A DNA stretch of 64,000 bases from Dreissena polymorpha (taxonomy: Eukaryota > Mollusca > Bivalvia > Myida > Dreissenidae), in NCBI RefSeq assembly GCF_020536995.1, contig NC_068356.1, forward strand, positions 24,471,809-24,535,808. Direction: 5' to 3'. The notes under the pieces are model-generated. The model was not told where the DNA came from. It saw only the letters and a program-made list of their open reading frames with translations, and ran no database searches. Of this stretch, positions 14,901-24,959 are shown piece by piece (within the stretch, counting starts at the first letter, position 1; each line of letters begins with the position of its first letter). The position numbers and the translations under genes were made by a program.

Positions 14901-17703
14901 GTCACGGGTTCGAGCTTCACATATCCATTACGTTGCGTATTTTCTCGTTTTCTTCAATGTAACTCGTGTCTGTTTTATTAGTTATTTTTCACGAATAATA
15001 TGAACAATAAATATTTCTTAGAAAATACCGTTTCTATTTTAGTGTATGTATAAAAGCAATAACGGTAACGAAATCCACTCAAATTGATGCTGTGTCTGTG
15101 TTTCAATCAGTATCGGTATACACGCGATTAACTTTATGGTGCGGAATTGGTATTGATCAATCCTTACGTTGGCACGTAATAAAATAGAATTTACATAAAT
15201 GAAATGTTGTGTAAAAAAATACAATACAAATCGAGTCTCAAACTAGGCAATAACCATTTAGTGACTGATAACCATTTAGTGGCTGAGCGCTGTAAGCCTA
15301 AGGCTGTCGGTCGGCGAGGGTCGAATTCGACGTGGTTAATAGTGCGAGTAACATATTGACCGTCACTATAACCTTTGGTTGTTGTACTTGTTTTTGTGTG
15401 CTAAATTGTGCGAATATTTCATGTTAACTAAGAATTATAATAAACAGAATTTTCAGAGCATTAAATATACATGGATAACGTATTAAAATGGTTGAGCAGA
15501 CGCTCAGCTGATTAGCAAAATAAGGCAGAAAAGAACATGGTTCAAACAGATTTCTCACAGAACGATCGATTCGGACACTGTACCGGAATAAAATTTGCGC
15601 ATGAGACTTTGACGCCGTCCTTGAAAATCAATTATGGCATGTAAACAAACATTTCAGGCGCGTAGGAATAGAGGCCTCATCGCGGCTTCTATAGTTTTAT
15701 TTTTCTAAAATATGTATTACTTTGATTCACTGATCTGTTAAGATAATAAGGCTCGCAGATGCTATCAGATTGGGATCGCGGCTACAGTAGACATGGGGCC
15801 GCAATCTTGATCCATCCGCCGGTACAATAGGAAAATGTACAGAGGCTAAGTGTAACTGAAACAAGTGGCAATAACGGCGTTTATGTTTTTACTCTTTACA
15901 TGATAAAACATGCTTTATCAAAACAACAAACATGACATGCTTGCCCAATATTAAACATAATATTGCAAAGGAAAGGCGTTAAAATGTGTCATTTATTCTC
16001 TCCTTAATGGGTCCTACCGAATTGTCGGATACATCGCAAAGGCTAGTAATCAGGGACGACACTTTCCGTCTGAACTGGATTTTCGCTAAGAAAAAAACAA
16101 CATAATTTAAACGAAAAAAACCATAAAACGGGGACAGTGTTGACCCTGATTATTCTGTGCGGACCGCACAGGCAACATAAATCCCGGTTTTACAAGAGCC
16201 GACCTCATTTATTAAGCTCGACTATGATCAGACTGAAGACTATTATTTCTGTCTTGTATGAAAATTTGCGATGAAAATTGCCAAGAAAGAGCACGCATTC
16301 ATCACCACATGGTTATTCCACTTAAAAATGCATCACACATTTAAACATTGAAAACAATTATCAAACTTTGTAACTAAAAAGCCCATAACCACTCAAAAGC
16401 AAATAATATTTCGTACACTATTTCGACAAATAAAGTTCACGCATAAAAAAATCAGTGTTCCTTATAGCAATAGTCAACATTTCAACGCTAGATGCGAGAT
16501 TGCCCGAAGCCAATCTCGCGTTCGCTCATAGATTTTCGGATATAGTCGCGGGAAATTCACATAGAATATAATATTGTATCACAAAAAATAAAAACGAGCA
16601 ATTTGTATCTCGTAAATTCTATTTTACCATATCACATCAAATTTTCGCTATTGCTATAAGGAACACTGATTTTTTATGGATGAACATTACAAAATATTCG
16701 CTGATTTTGCGTATTTATGTGGCTTTAATTCATTTATTTAAATAAAATTGCAAGAAAAGCAGAGTATTATATCGACATTCAAAAGTCGTCAGGAGGGGAA
16801 AGTCCTCTAGCCCACCACGTTCACAACCCCAACGAGCCTGAGCTTCCTACGCGCCTGTATCTGTCGATACAGGCATTTACACAAGAGTAGAAATTGCGAA
16901 ATAGTGTGTAAGCCGTGAACAAGGAAGTACCAGGAGTAAACACTGTAGTAGTTTGAGTGACATACAGGAAGATAATGATGGGGGATAGCTCTCAGTTTAG
17001 ATTATATGATCAACTTGAACAGCATACATGTATCCGCGTAAAACACATGAAATAAATAAATCAAAAAGGTCTGTTGTTAAGTCACATGATTGGAGATCAT
17101 TGTGGTTATAGAAATAAAGAAATCGACACCCTTTACAGCGTTTAAAAAGCATATAATTTATTAGGGTTTACCTCCATGCAAAGATTTTTTAAGTGTGAGT
17201 TTAAGACTTTCTTAATATGTGTAGATTATGTACTGATGGCCACTAGTTCACAAACTTGACACAGAAACGCAAAATACACGGCCTAATAATGCATATCAGT
17301 AAGTAAAAAGCTCGTTACACAATCATGTACATATAATGAATTTACCTTCGTGGTGCTCCTCAACAACGAACACGTCCACGTGGGTCTGACCCCCGGGCGG
17401 CGTCGTTAAGGCCCGTCCCTCCGAACCCGAAGTGCCCTGGATTTGGCGAAGTCTCGATTGCAGCCAGCCGTCTCTAGAGACGCCGACACCCGCCTGACCC
17501 TTGTCCAGTGGGAAATGCATCGCGTAGATCTCATGTTGTAACTTCTGTATTTGATAATGAAGGCCATCTGCCTTTGCTGTAGTTTCTGTGCAGTGAAATG
17601 CGTAAAATGTCAATATAAAACAAAGTATTCCAAGTACGATAACATATCGTATACACCGTCTCTTAAATTGAACTACTTTCATTTTGAAGTACGGAATTGC
17701 CAC
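1829..17703 (-). CDS. UPF0489 family type II membrane protein (copy A)
   Basis: Four exons on the minus strand: 17703-17346, 5725-5664, 5186-5064 and 2851-1829. All introns have GT-AG borders and the phases join cleanly, giving 522 codons including the stop. Residues about 17-38 form one hydrophobic span after a basic stretch, so a type II (signal-anchor) membrane protein is predicted. The UPF0489 domain (C5orf22-like; biochemical role not established) follows: VVEEHHEV across exons 1/2, HIDGHSD at about 142-148 in exon 3, VIWVWPDW at the start of exon 4 and LLDIDEDF at about 307-313. The HxDxHxD and DxDxDF motifs resemble metal sites of the arginase-like fold (inference). Compared with copy B, one extra base at about 1874-1875 shifts the frame, replacing a conserved C-terminus (ITVARS...DGYTP), whose old stop would be at 1708-1710, by about 14 unrelated residues. 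Start could also be the Met at 17682. A TTTATT (AATAAA) lies at 1675-1680. Confidence 0.85.
3118..3589. mobile_element. TTAA-flanked TIR element with tRNA-like B box
   Basis: Terminal inverted repeats of about 20 bp beginning AGGGGCGGTCAAC, directly flanked by TTAA on both sides (3114-3117 and 3590-3593). This is the hallmark of piggyBac/Kolobok-type target duplication. No transposase. Inside, 3427-3437 reads GGTTCGAGCCC, a perfect Pol III B box, followed after about 13 bases by a T9 run, so the element carries a tRNA-3'-like module. It sits in intron 3 of the UPF0489 gene; the orthologous copy is at about 38707-39179. Confidence 0.7.
5966..8286. other. UPF0489 intron 1, unannotated part
   Basis: AT-rich sequence inside the 11.6-kb first intron of the UPF0489 gene. 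I see no exon, RNA gene or clear repeat boundary. The first 0-50 bases are the fading edge of the segmental duplication. Confidence 0.6.
9146..9797. mobile_element. Nested non-autonomous hAT-like element
   Basis: Ends are inverted copies of CAGGGGCGTAGATAA, a typical hAT-type terminus. GTCTG flanks both sides (9141-9145 and 9798-9802), compatible with the 5-bp duplications reported for hAT5-type elements rather than the usual 8 bp. It contains G- and C-rich runs near both ends and no long reading frame. Removing it restores a continuous host repeat across the site. It is inserted inside the 8292-12906 element. Confidence 0.7.
9803..10720. repeat. Mollusc 'AGGTCACTAGGTCAAAGG' tandem repeat and tail
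   Basis: Three to four degenerate units of about 130-150 bp with the recurring phrases AGGTCACTAGGTCAAAGGTC and CTTATAGAAAACT, related in wording to the arrays at 56395-56975 and 62790-63675. The 3' part (10600-10720) ends in ATTCTGTTCTGTTCT after AATAAA, resembling a retroposon tail. No coding potential. Confidence 0.6.
10985..11310 (-). other. Short unidentified reading frame inside TIR element
   Basis: On the minus strand 11117-11308 encodes about 45 plausible residues including KPAGRLKARPGLCAEDHED and KEYMTFLRKSLISYSYHTT. Downstream, after a stop, another open stretch includes NACDVLDEEMEHCAKAT. I do not recognise the family. Its position between the long inverted repeats makes a decayed transposon-encoded protein possible, but that is inference. 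Confidence 0.25.
13105..13360. mobile_element. MITE with long TIRs (Dreissena-type abundant repeat)
   Basis: The ends are inverted copies of about 45 bp containing AATGCATGTGCGTAAAGTG and TGTTCTGAAAAA. Internal sub-repeats AGCCTGTGCAG and GCACAGGCTAATC form hairpins at both shoulders, and the centre reads GATTTTCGGCAAGGAGGGA. I remember this family as extremely common in Dreissena genomes. Degenerate copies lie at 16000-16195 and 22290-22420. Confidence 0.85.
13465..13800 (-). repeat. Fragment of the 57946-59340 repeat family, reverse orientation
   Basis: Read on the minus strand, this carries the same phrases as 57946-59340 (GGCATGCATGTGTATCTCA and TGCACATTTTGAGTG), with AGCGGCGCA and TGTGTTTCTGACAAACAC at its tail. 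It is one short unit of a mollusc-wide interspersed repeat. The short open frames across it are repeat-derived. Confidence 0.75.
13830..14800. other. Unannotated intron sequence
   Basis: Part of UPF0489 intron 1. No exon, RNA gene or delimited repeat recognised. Confidence 0.5.
14803..14918 (+). repeat. Tandem pair of 58-bp tRNA-like units
   Basis: Two identical 58-bp units. Each has an A-box-like TGGTGTAATG and, about 30 bases on, a B-box-like GGGTTCGAGCTTC, the layout of the inner part of a tRNA with GGCTCCTAAACC between them. They are too short to fold into a full tRNA acceptor stem. They are probably a duplicated tRNA pseudogene or SINE head. Confidence 0.5.
14930..15990. other. Unannotated intron sequence
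   Basis: Part of UPF0489 intron 1. A tRNA/SINE-like patch near 15275-15340 (TGGCTGAGCGCTGTAAGCC and GGGTCGAATTCGACG) hints at an old tRNA-derived element, but no boundaries are visible. Nothing else recognised. Confidence 0.4.
16000..16195. mobile_element. Degenerate copy of the 13105-13360 MITE
   Basis: Shares AATCAGGGACGACACTTTCC, the ACTGGATTTTCG centre and a decayed GACCGCACAGGC shoulder with the intact copy at 13105-13360. The terminal repeats are lost. Confidence 0.75.
16442..16679. mobile_element. 238-bp MITE with ~30-bp TIRs
   Basis: The ends are inverted copies of AATCAGTGTTCCTTATAGCA preceded by CATAAAAAA (one base different in the A-run). A second, inner inverted repeat (GCGAGATTG / CAATCTCGC) lies near 16495-16522. 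No clear target duplication. Located in UPF0489 intron 1. Confidence 0.75.
16700..17320. other. Unannotated intron sequence next to exon 1
   Basis: AT-rich, no feature recognised. Adjoins exon 1 of the UPF0489 gene, whose splice donor is at 17344-17345. Confidence 0.5.
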
Positions 17704-18152
17704 TGCCGGGTTTAAATCCGATATTCATAACGCACAGTGGTATTGAGTCTCCTGACTGGGCTATTCACTATCTGACTGGGTATACATCAAATAACAGTAA
17801 AGTAGCGCAGTGGCCCAGTGAACCGTCCGATTTACATGGTTGAGAAGTTATGAAGTATTGGTATTTAAATAAAACGGATTTGGCCGTAGCCAATATTGTT
17901 TATGACAATTCGAACAAGTCAGTGTCGACGGCAAAACTATTTCCCAATTAATAATTTATTTTCCCAGACATTCACAAAGCGATGGATAATCCATGTCGAA
18001 AATCAATAAACAATCGTGATGCAAGTCATTGAGTTCAAGTGTCTGATGTGTCACATTTAATACATATGTAAATAATTTTGTTGTTTTAAATACATAAATC
18101 CCTTTTTCACATAATATTATTATCAGCTGCTGATAGAAGAGTCGAGATTAAT

Positions 18153-18244
<92 letters not shown>

Positions 18245-18264
18245 CCACCACCACCATCAACATT

Positions 18265-18307
<43 letters not shown>

Positions 18308-19190
18308 ATTTGATAACGTTCATCACTTTATCAATTACTATATGATAATTGGTAGCAGCAGAAGATGCTGTAGCATAAGCCAAAGCAGTAGCAGCAGCCG
18401 CAGCAAAAAGTGGAACCAGAAGCAGCCTGGTTTTCAGCAGAAATATAATAAGAAAAAGCATCATCTTCATGCCACACCACGTCCATAACCATCACGTCAT
18501 TACACAACCAGCACCATCTGGATCATCATCATTGAAAAAATCTTCATTAAGATTAGCATCGCTATCATTACCATTTCAAACATCATCTTAATTGTGATAA
18601 CAACACAACAAGAACATGTTTTTTTACGGTTAAACTGACATCACAAAGAAAACACAATCTCATACAAATCATTGTTATCATCGCGGCCTCTCAGTGCGTT
18701 CAATATTACTTAAAAACAACAACAATATAGATGCATGATTTTACCGTTTCTTTGACTTCATATATTTGAAAAAAAATGGAAACACATTAAACTTTCATAA
18801 ACAAGTCCAGTATGCTTTCTACCCACTTTATGCAACTCATCCTTATTCTTCTTAACTATTCTGTTGTTTTTCTTTTTTTAAAACACCTATTGACCTCTTT
18901 TTTTGAATTTAAAGGAAACCACAAGGTCAAACAATATATATTTGCATATCTTGTATAACATGTTTGAACATTATTGCTGAAACATGGTATCACTATGTTT
19001 TATTATCATATACATATATACATTGTATGTTTTATATTGAATAAAAAATAATATTTTAAAAAAGGAATATAAGAGATGCGAACATGTACAGAATATATAT
19101 CATATTAATTATGACTTGCAGAGAACAAATTTAGGTTTGATGTCTGTCTAAACTATGCCGTCTTGTATGAAAAGACACACGAATCCTTGA
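17704..19190. other. Intergenic region between divergent UPF0489 and PGRP1 genes
   Basis: About 1.5 kb between the start of the minus-strand UPF0489 gene and the plus-strand PGRP1 gene, so the two are head to head. It holds a long (ATC)n microsatellite at 18161-18306 and otherwise AT-rich sequence. The long methionine run that can be read through the microsatellite on the minus strand is a repeat artefact. Confidence 0.6.
18161..18306. repeat. (ATC)n microsatellite
   Basis: About 48 ATC/CAT triplets interrupted by a short CACCACCACCACC stretch near 18242-18255. Confidence 0.95.
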
Positions 19191-19195
19191 GCAGA

Positions 19196-19262
19196 AGATA
19201 AGAGGCGTGGATATATACAAGTGCACAATTCGCCATGGCTATATAAAGAAGCAGTAAGTCAG
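19196..19262 (+). promoter_or_regulatory. PGRP1 core promoter, GATA site and 5' UTR exon
   Basis: AGATAAG (19196-19202) is a consensus GATA-factor site. ATATATA (19211-19217) is a TATA-box candidate about 30 bp before AAGAAGCAG...GTCAG|GTAA (19245-19262), which looks like a short untranslated first exon ending in a splice donor. The PGRP4 upstream region keeps the GATA site (doubled, 32451-32464) and the same AAGAAGCAG...GTCAG|GTAA layout, which supports function. TATA and start site are inference. Confidence 0.5.
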
Positions 19263-20211
19263 GTAAAAAATTCGGTCAGAACGGTTCTTATCTCAGTCAA
19301 TTATAGTCATTCAGTATAAATAATTGTGCTTTAGAATTTGTTATTTGCTTGCTGATTTGAAGTCTCAACGTTTTTTTTTTGCTGTACATGTTAGAAATGA
19401 GTTTTTTTTATCGCGTTCGTTGTATTTGCCGATCTTTGCATCATAAGGACGAGTGCCGCAGACTGCGCATGCGCAACGGATGATGTGAACGTCCGTGATG
19501 GTGCAGGAACAAGTCACACTATACTGACCACTTTAGCCAATGGACATTGCCTTCCTTTCAAAGGACAGAGGCAGACCGTAGCTGGTGATTCATGGGTTAA
19601 TGTGGATTATAATGGACGTGTGAGTTTTTAATAAACAAAACTTATCATATATAAATGAAAATGTTCAGCAAACTCTTTTATTCATACAACTTTTCAGCGA
19701 AGCCGAATAATTATTCTAAATGATTCGTCGCGTATGCAGTACCAGTCGCCTGTGTTACACAATCCAGAATGGCTGTATGCTCTTCGTCCGGAGTATGTAG
19801 TACTAGTAAATCATAATATAGTAATGTTAGCGATCAATGTGAGTGATCATTTAGCAATTAGGGCAAAGTCTGTTTGTGCACTGAATGTGTCTTTCTGTCT
19901 GCACAGAACGGTTGGATGCACGAAGGATATGTACACATCAGACCTTGTACCGGATCTTCAGCTTCAAGCGCTGTCCAGTTGCCCGGATGTCCACACATTG
20001 TCACACGCCAAGAATGGGGTGCGCGTGCAGCAAAGTTTTGGAGCGGGAATCTTCCTAGCACCCCGACATACATGTTCATTCACCACGGTGCTTCCGGATT
20101 CTGCCACACCAAGGCTGAGTGTACACATATGGTGAAGTCGTACCAGGATCATCACATGGACGCAAATGGTAAATACACTTTAAATAGCAATTGCTGAGAT
20201 GCGTGTTGGCG

Positions 20212-20306
<95 letters not shown>

Positions 20307-21897
20307 CAAAGTCTCTATAAGCCTTTTATTATTTAAACAAAAACGCTGTATAAACGCGACATAAAATAAATACAGCGTTTTTGTTTATATATATATATAT
20401 ATATGGTTGTCAACAAACCCCGTTTTACCAATACATAATACGACAATCATTGATGCGAAACATTTAAGAAGCGACATTTAACTGTTCATATTGTGACACC
20501 TGTAAAACAACATGCTTACGGAAAGACAAAAATGCACAAAGTTGACTTATTTGTTTTACGAGAAGTAAATTTATTTAATTAGATTCAAAACTACGGAAAA
20601 TCACTAATAAACTGATATACAACACTGTTTTAATAATTAAAAAGTATGTTGTTAACATCACCTACTGTAGTACCAATTTTATAAGGATTGGGAGAGCAAA
20701 ACTCAGTATGCATTCACCACCAAGGAACTAGTGCGAATGATGGAATGAAACTTCTGCCCTATTTCAAGAAATGATTGGTTAAAATAAATAACCAAAGTAA
20801 TTTGACCCCCCCCCCCACCCTTAAAGCGGCTGAAAGGTTTCGGAGTGCTCACAGAGAATGATTCCGACCATCTTAATACAAATGGAAATCAGACCCACAT
20901 TTGACACAAGCAATTTTTGTCTCACCCTTATATTAATCTGAAAACAAACAAACGTCGTATGTGAAAAACGTTTTGTTAACACAAATGGTAATACTCGAGT
21001 GCTTGGTAAATGTCACGTTCAAAACAGTCAACGGAATATTATCTTCTCAAGTCATTCCCAGAGAGATAATGTCTCGTTAATAAAGACAGCACATTCAGCC
21101 AATTCAAACAATCGAGTATCACTTTGTTGTCCTTAATAAATAAAATCAACGCTTACCGTAATCAAATTAATAGCAAACTGAAACCATAATTAATATAATT
21201 ACAAATTGTCGCAGGCACTTTTTGCTCCAACAACACGCGCCTGTATAACATCACAAACATTACAAAGAGACTAATTGAACACGTTGCATTTCTTTTAAAA
21301 CTATGGACAAATAAATACAATAAATTATTTATTTGCTATTATGTCGTATTGCCGAAAAAATTGTTTTTAGTTGGTTAGTTTTTACGCAGAAATAGGCCTG
21401 TTTCATTTGTTTCGCCTTATAAACACGGCTACGTGGTTGCAGGTTGGCCTGACATCGGGTACAGCTTTGTTGTTGGTGAGGACGGCAATGTTTACGAAGC
21501 CAGAGGATGGGATGAAATCGGCGCTCATACCCTGAATTACAACTCCGTCGGGCTCGGTGGGTTCTTTTTTAGCGTTTAAAAATAACTTTAAAAGAAACAG
21601 AAAAGATTGACCGAAATTGCAAATAATTGACTTCACGCATTGGTCTGTTTAGTTTGCTATTTGACTGATGAATTAATGTGTCGCACTCTGGTTTCAGCCA
21701 TTTGCGTGATCGGCGACTTCACTAACCGCGTGCCCAATGACGCTGCCCTGAACGCCGTAAAGCAGCTGATCAGGTGCGCCCATGACAACCACAAGATCAC
21801 CAACGGCTATACGCTACGGGGCCACAGGGACGTGTTTAATACGGCGTGCCCCGGGGACAAGCTGTACGAGCTCATCAGGACCTGGCCCCACTATTAA
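19240..21897 (+). CDS. PGRP1: SH3b + amidase peptidoglycan recognition protein
   Basis: Coding exons 19397-19619, 19907-20168, 21443-21556 and 21698-21897, after a probable untranslated exon near 19245-19262. All introns are GT-AG. Exon 1 (coding) encodes a signal peptide and an SH3b domain ([12 protein letters not shown]...[12 protein letters not shown]). The rest is a PGRP/amidase_2 domain ([10 protein letters not shown] ... IHHGAS ... NVYEARGW ... RGHRDV ... TACPG). The zinc-site His, Tyr, His and Cys are all present, so N-acetylmuramoyl-L-alanine amidase activity is predicted, outside the cell, against bacterial peptidoglycan. One oddity: the T8 run just after the ATG at 19397 puts the signal peptide out of frame with the rest; with T7 it would read [14 protein letters not shown], matching PGRP4. 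This is either a sequencing error or a real one-base insertion. Predicted mature length about 265 residues. Confidence 0.85.
20214..20406. repeat. (AT)n microsatellite with adjacent hairpin
   Basis: An (AT)n tract of about 90 bp (20214-20305), a 16-bp perfect inverted repeat (AAACAAAAACGCTGTA at 20335-20350 against 20371-20386) and a second short (AT)n at 20387-20404. All lie in PGRP1 intron between the amidase exons. Confidence 0.9.
20407..21400. other. PGRP1 intron, unannotated
   Basis: Remainder of the 1.27-kb intron. A C-rich run at 20805-20818 and AT-rich sequence; nothing else recognised. Confidence 0.5.
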
Positions 21898-23084
21898 CTT
21901 ACCCCGGCACGTATAGAGACCCCTGCGAGGGTTGGATGTGCAACATGGCTCTACATCAGCATACTGCCTTCATTTCATTTAAATTAGCACTATATGCAAA
22001 CTCGGCTCCTATTGCCTCAAATTAACCTTTTCACTGTAAAATTATGACTGAAGTAAATATTAAAATTAATTTTTTTTATTAATAAAATAAAGTGCGTTCA
22101 CTTTATTTGAAAACATGCATTTGCAAAATATAGGATTATAAGTTAACGAAAACAGAAGTACGTGACAGACACAGATTATAATATATTAGTCATCGGTCAT
22201 CCCTGTTACCGCATTATACTAGCGTACGGCTGAACAGTCTCAGTCTGTTGTTTCAATTAGAGCTTTATTCTGGGATAACTTGATTCAATGCATGTGCTTA
22301 AAGTATCGGCCCATGTAAGCCTGTGCAGTGCGAACTGGATTTTTTAAGAGACTTCGTTAAAACAAAAAGGCGGAAAGTGTCGTACCTGATTAGCATGTGC
22401 GCACTTGCATTAATGGCCTGTAAAAGATGACGATCCGTAATTATAACCGATTTTTAAATATATTGTTTGCATATTTTATTTATAAAGGTTATCAAAAACT
22501 AATATCTATACTATTGGACATGGCCATAAAAAATATGCAATACAACTTGTTTCGAGCTCATAATACAGTGTCCCCCAAGTCAATTGTGTTTACAAACAAT
22601 CAGTTTATTTACATCGCTGTTTACTCATTCATGCCGATCGTTTCCGAGCCGGTTTTCCGATAATAAAAAAGACATTGTATATCACGTGACCGAGTACAGT
22701 TAGCAATAAGTTTATTTAAAATTAGTATTTTTGCAAAGTCGCAATTACATTCATTATTAAAACAAGTATTCATGACGCAATTCTATGTAATACAAAATCT
22801 TGTACAACACAAAAAATATCTTACCCAACTCATGTTCTCTTTCTTTGTTTACGAGGATATTGTGTTGCTTGTACTACGTCATCAATAACGAAATACCCCC
22901 GGTAAGCCGAGGAATATCGGATATAGCGAAAATGTACGGAAATTGTAAAGTTGTAAACATTTCTGCAAATTATGAAACGGGTATATCTTCCATCATTCTT
23001 GACAACGTTGCACCTAAGCTGTGTTATTATCATTTTTTATGCAAGAGTAACTGAAATCCGGTAAAAATTAGACATTAATACATA
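21898..23084. other. PGRP1-PGRP2 intergenic region
   Basis: Contains the PGRP1 3' UTR with AATAAA sites near 22082-22090, a degenerate 13105-type MITE at 22290-22420 (GCCTGTGCAG, AGGCGGAAAGTGTCG) and otherwise AT-rich sequence. There is no recognisable PGRP2 promoter or signal-peptide exon, unlike PGRP1 and PGRP4. Confidence 0.55.
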
Positions 23085-23312
23085 ATGTCATCGTACTATC
23101 GCATTGTCGCCATCGTATTGCCCCACTGTCGTCATCGTATTGTCGCACTGTCGTCATCGTATTATCGCACTATCGCATTGTCACCATCGTACTATCGCAC
23201 TGTCGCCATCGTATCGTCGCACTGTCGTCATCGCACTGTCGCATTGTCGTCATCGGATTATCGCGTTCTCGCCATCGTATTATCGCATTGTCGCCATCGT
23301 ATTGTCGCACTG
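23085..23312. repeat. ATCG-rich minisatellite invading PGRP2
   Basis: About ten to twelve imperfect copies of a 20-22-bp unit with the core CATCGTATTGTCGCACTGTC. It occupies the place where the signal peptide and first half of the SH3b exon should be and abuts a PGRP-derived fragment at 23313. It can be read as repeating histidine/arginine-rich peptide in frame with the SH3b remnant, but there is no sign that it is a real N-terminus. Confidence 0.9.
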
Positions 23313-24479
23313 GATCCTGCCACACCAAGACCGAATGCATTCGCATTGTGAAGGCCAGAGGCAGACCGTAGCTGGTGATTCATGGGTTAATGTGGATTAC
23401 AATGGACGGGTGAGTTTAAAGTGAACACAAAGTAACTTTTTTGCTTAAATTAATAAAGTGAATTTGATTTTATAAATATGATTTAAATACTGATTTAAGT
23501 AGTAAACCTAACACTTTTTATGCTACTTAAATGTCCATTATGTGTGCAACATCAGTGTTAATACAGAAATGTTCGATTGGACAGGACGGTTGGGTTCACG
23601 AAGGATACGTACATATACAAGCTTGTGCCGGATCCGGATCTCCTGCTTCGAGCGCGGTCCAGTTACCCGGCTGTCCACATATAGTCACGCGCCATGAGTG
23701 GGGTGCGCGCTCGCCCACAAGGCCGCATACCCTTCTTGCCCACACACCAAAGTACATGTTCATTCACCATGGAGCTACTCCTTTTTGCCACACCAAGGCT
23801 GAGTGCACACAAATGGTCAAATCGTATTAGAATTATCACATGGACGGACATGGTAGGCCTAAATACAAATCGCTCTGGTGTCCTCATATATACGTTTCGA
23901 CCAAAAGAAAGTTATTACTTCTTTGCTTGTATTGATGGTGTTTGTTCAGATAGTTATCAACAAATCCTGTTTGTCCAGTACATGACATACACTGTTTCGT
24001 GGTTTCAGGCTATTCTGACATCGAGTACAGCTTTCTTGTGGGCGAGGATGGCAATGTTTACGAAGGCAGAGGCTGGGATGCAGTGGGCGCTCATACCCTT
24101 GATTACAACTCCGTCGGACTGGGTGCGTTTTTCTTTATATTAATATAACGTAAATTATACAAAGAACTAGCTTGTTACGCTTATTGAAGACATTAAATGA
24201 GATCCTGAATGATGAAGTTGATTTTATCTCCTCACTGATTTGCGTTGAGAAATTATAACAACTTGCGCTCTCGTTTCAGCCATCTGCGTGATCGGCGATT
24301 TCACGAACCGCTTGCCGAATGACGCTGCCCTGAACGCCGTAAAGCAGCTCATCCAGTGCGCCCATGACAATCATAAGATCACCGCCACCTACATGCTACG
24401 GGGCCACAGGGATGTGGGGGCAACAGCGTGCCCTGGGAACAAGCTGTACGAGCTAATCAAGACGTGGCCCCACTATTAA
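23313..24479 (+). pseudogene. PGRP2: PGRP pseudogene with chimeric first exon
   Basis: Exons: SH3b remnant to 23409, then 23585-23852, 24009-24122 and 24280-24479. Intron 1 and exons 2-4 are nearly identical to PGRP4, so these two are recent duplicates. The SH3b exon keeps only its last third ([19 protein letters not shown]). Just before it, 23313-23355 encodes CHTKTECIRIVK, recognisably the end of a PGRP amidase exon (compare [12 protein letters not shown] in PGRP1), so two different exons have been fused. In the amidase exon a TAG stop lies at 23827-23829 where PGRP4 has CAG, cutting off half the domain. Exons 3-4 keep [14 protein letters not shown] and TACPG, suggesting recent loss. AATAAA at about 24541. 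Confidence 0.85.
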
Positions 24480-24959
24480 CACGCGAACACTTGCACTTAC
24501 GTATGGCTGTCTATCCGTGAATATATAACACATATTTGACAATAAATCCGTTCTTCTATAAAGTGAAGCGATGTATCACTTTAACATATGCTGAACAATT
24601 CAATAACGTCTTGCACCACAAGGATCGCTGTTAAAACAGTGGCGTCTTATTTATTTCATCGTGCAGAACGCTGCGAGGTCTAAGATAACATCAAAACTGT
24701 AGCATCAACTGCTGAAAATCGCAGTAATGTATAACGACGCCATATTTTTGCAAGTAAAACCTAATTTATTAGACGAACACGCACAATGAAGACTCAATTC
24801 ACCATCAAATAGCATGGCGAGTACATCCTTTCATATCATTCGCTCTTTTAAAAAGATATTGGGCATCAATATAACTCCTCAACTGCAACAACAATAACTA
24901 TGAAAATGTGTTTACTCTGAGAAACAAATACATCAGTAAAATGCATAAAAAGCATCACA
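24480..24959. other. PGRP2 3' flank, duplicated downstream of PGRP4
   Basis: Matches 33911-34390 closely (for example AGACTCAATTCACCATCAAA in both), so gene, 3' flank and satellite were duplicated together. Confidence 0.85.

Noticed and set aside
18123-18470. Methionine-rich open frame on the minus strand
   Set aside because: It is a read-through of the (ATC)n microsatellite and has no protein character outside it.
23085-23351. His/Arg/Ser repeat protein fused to SH3b
   Set aside because: The frame exists because the minisatellite unit happens to be open in several frames at once; no signal peptide or promoter is visible.
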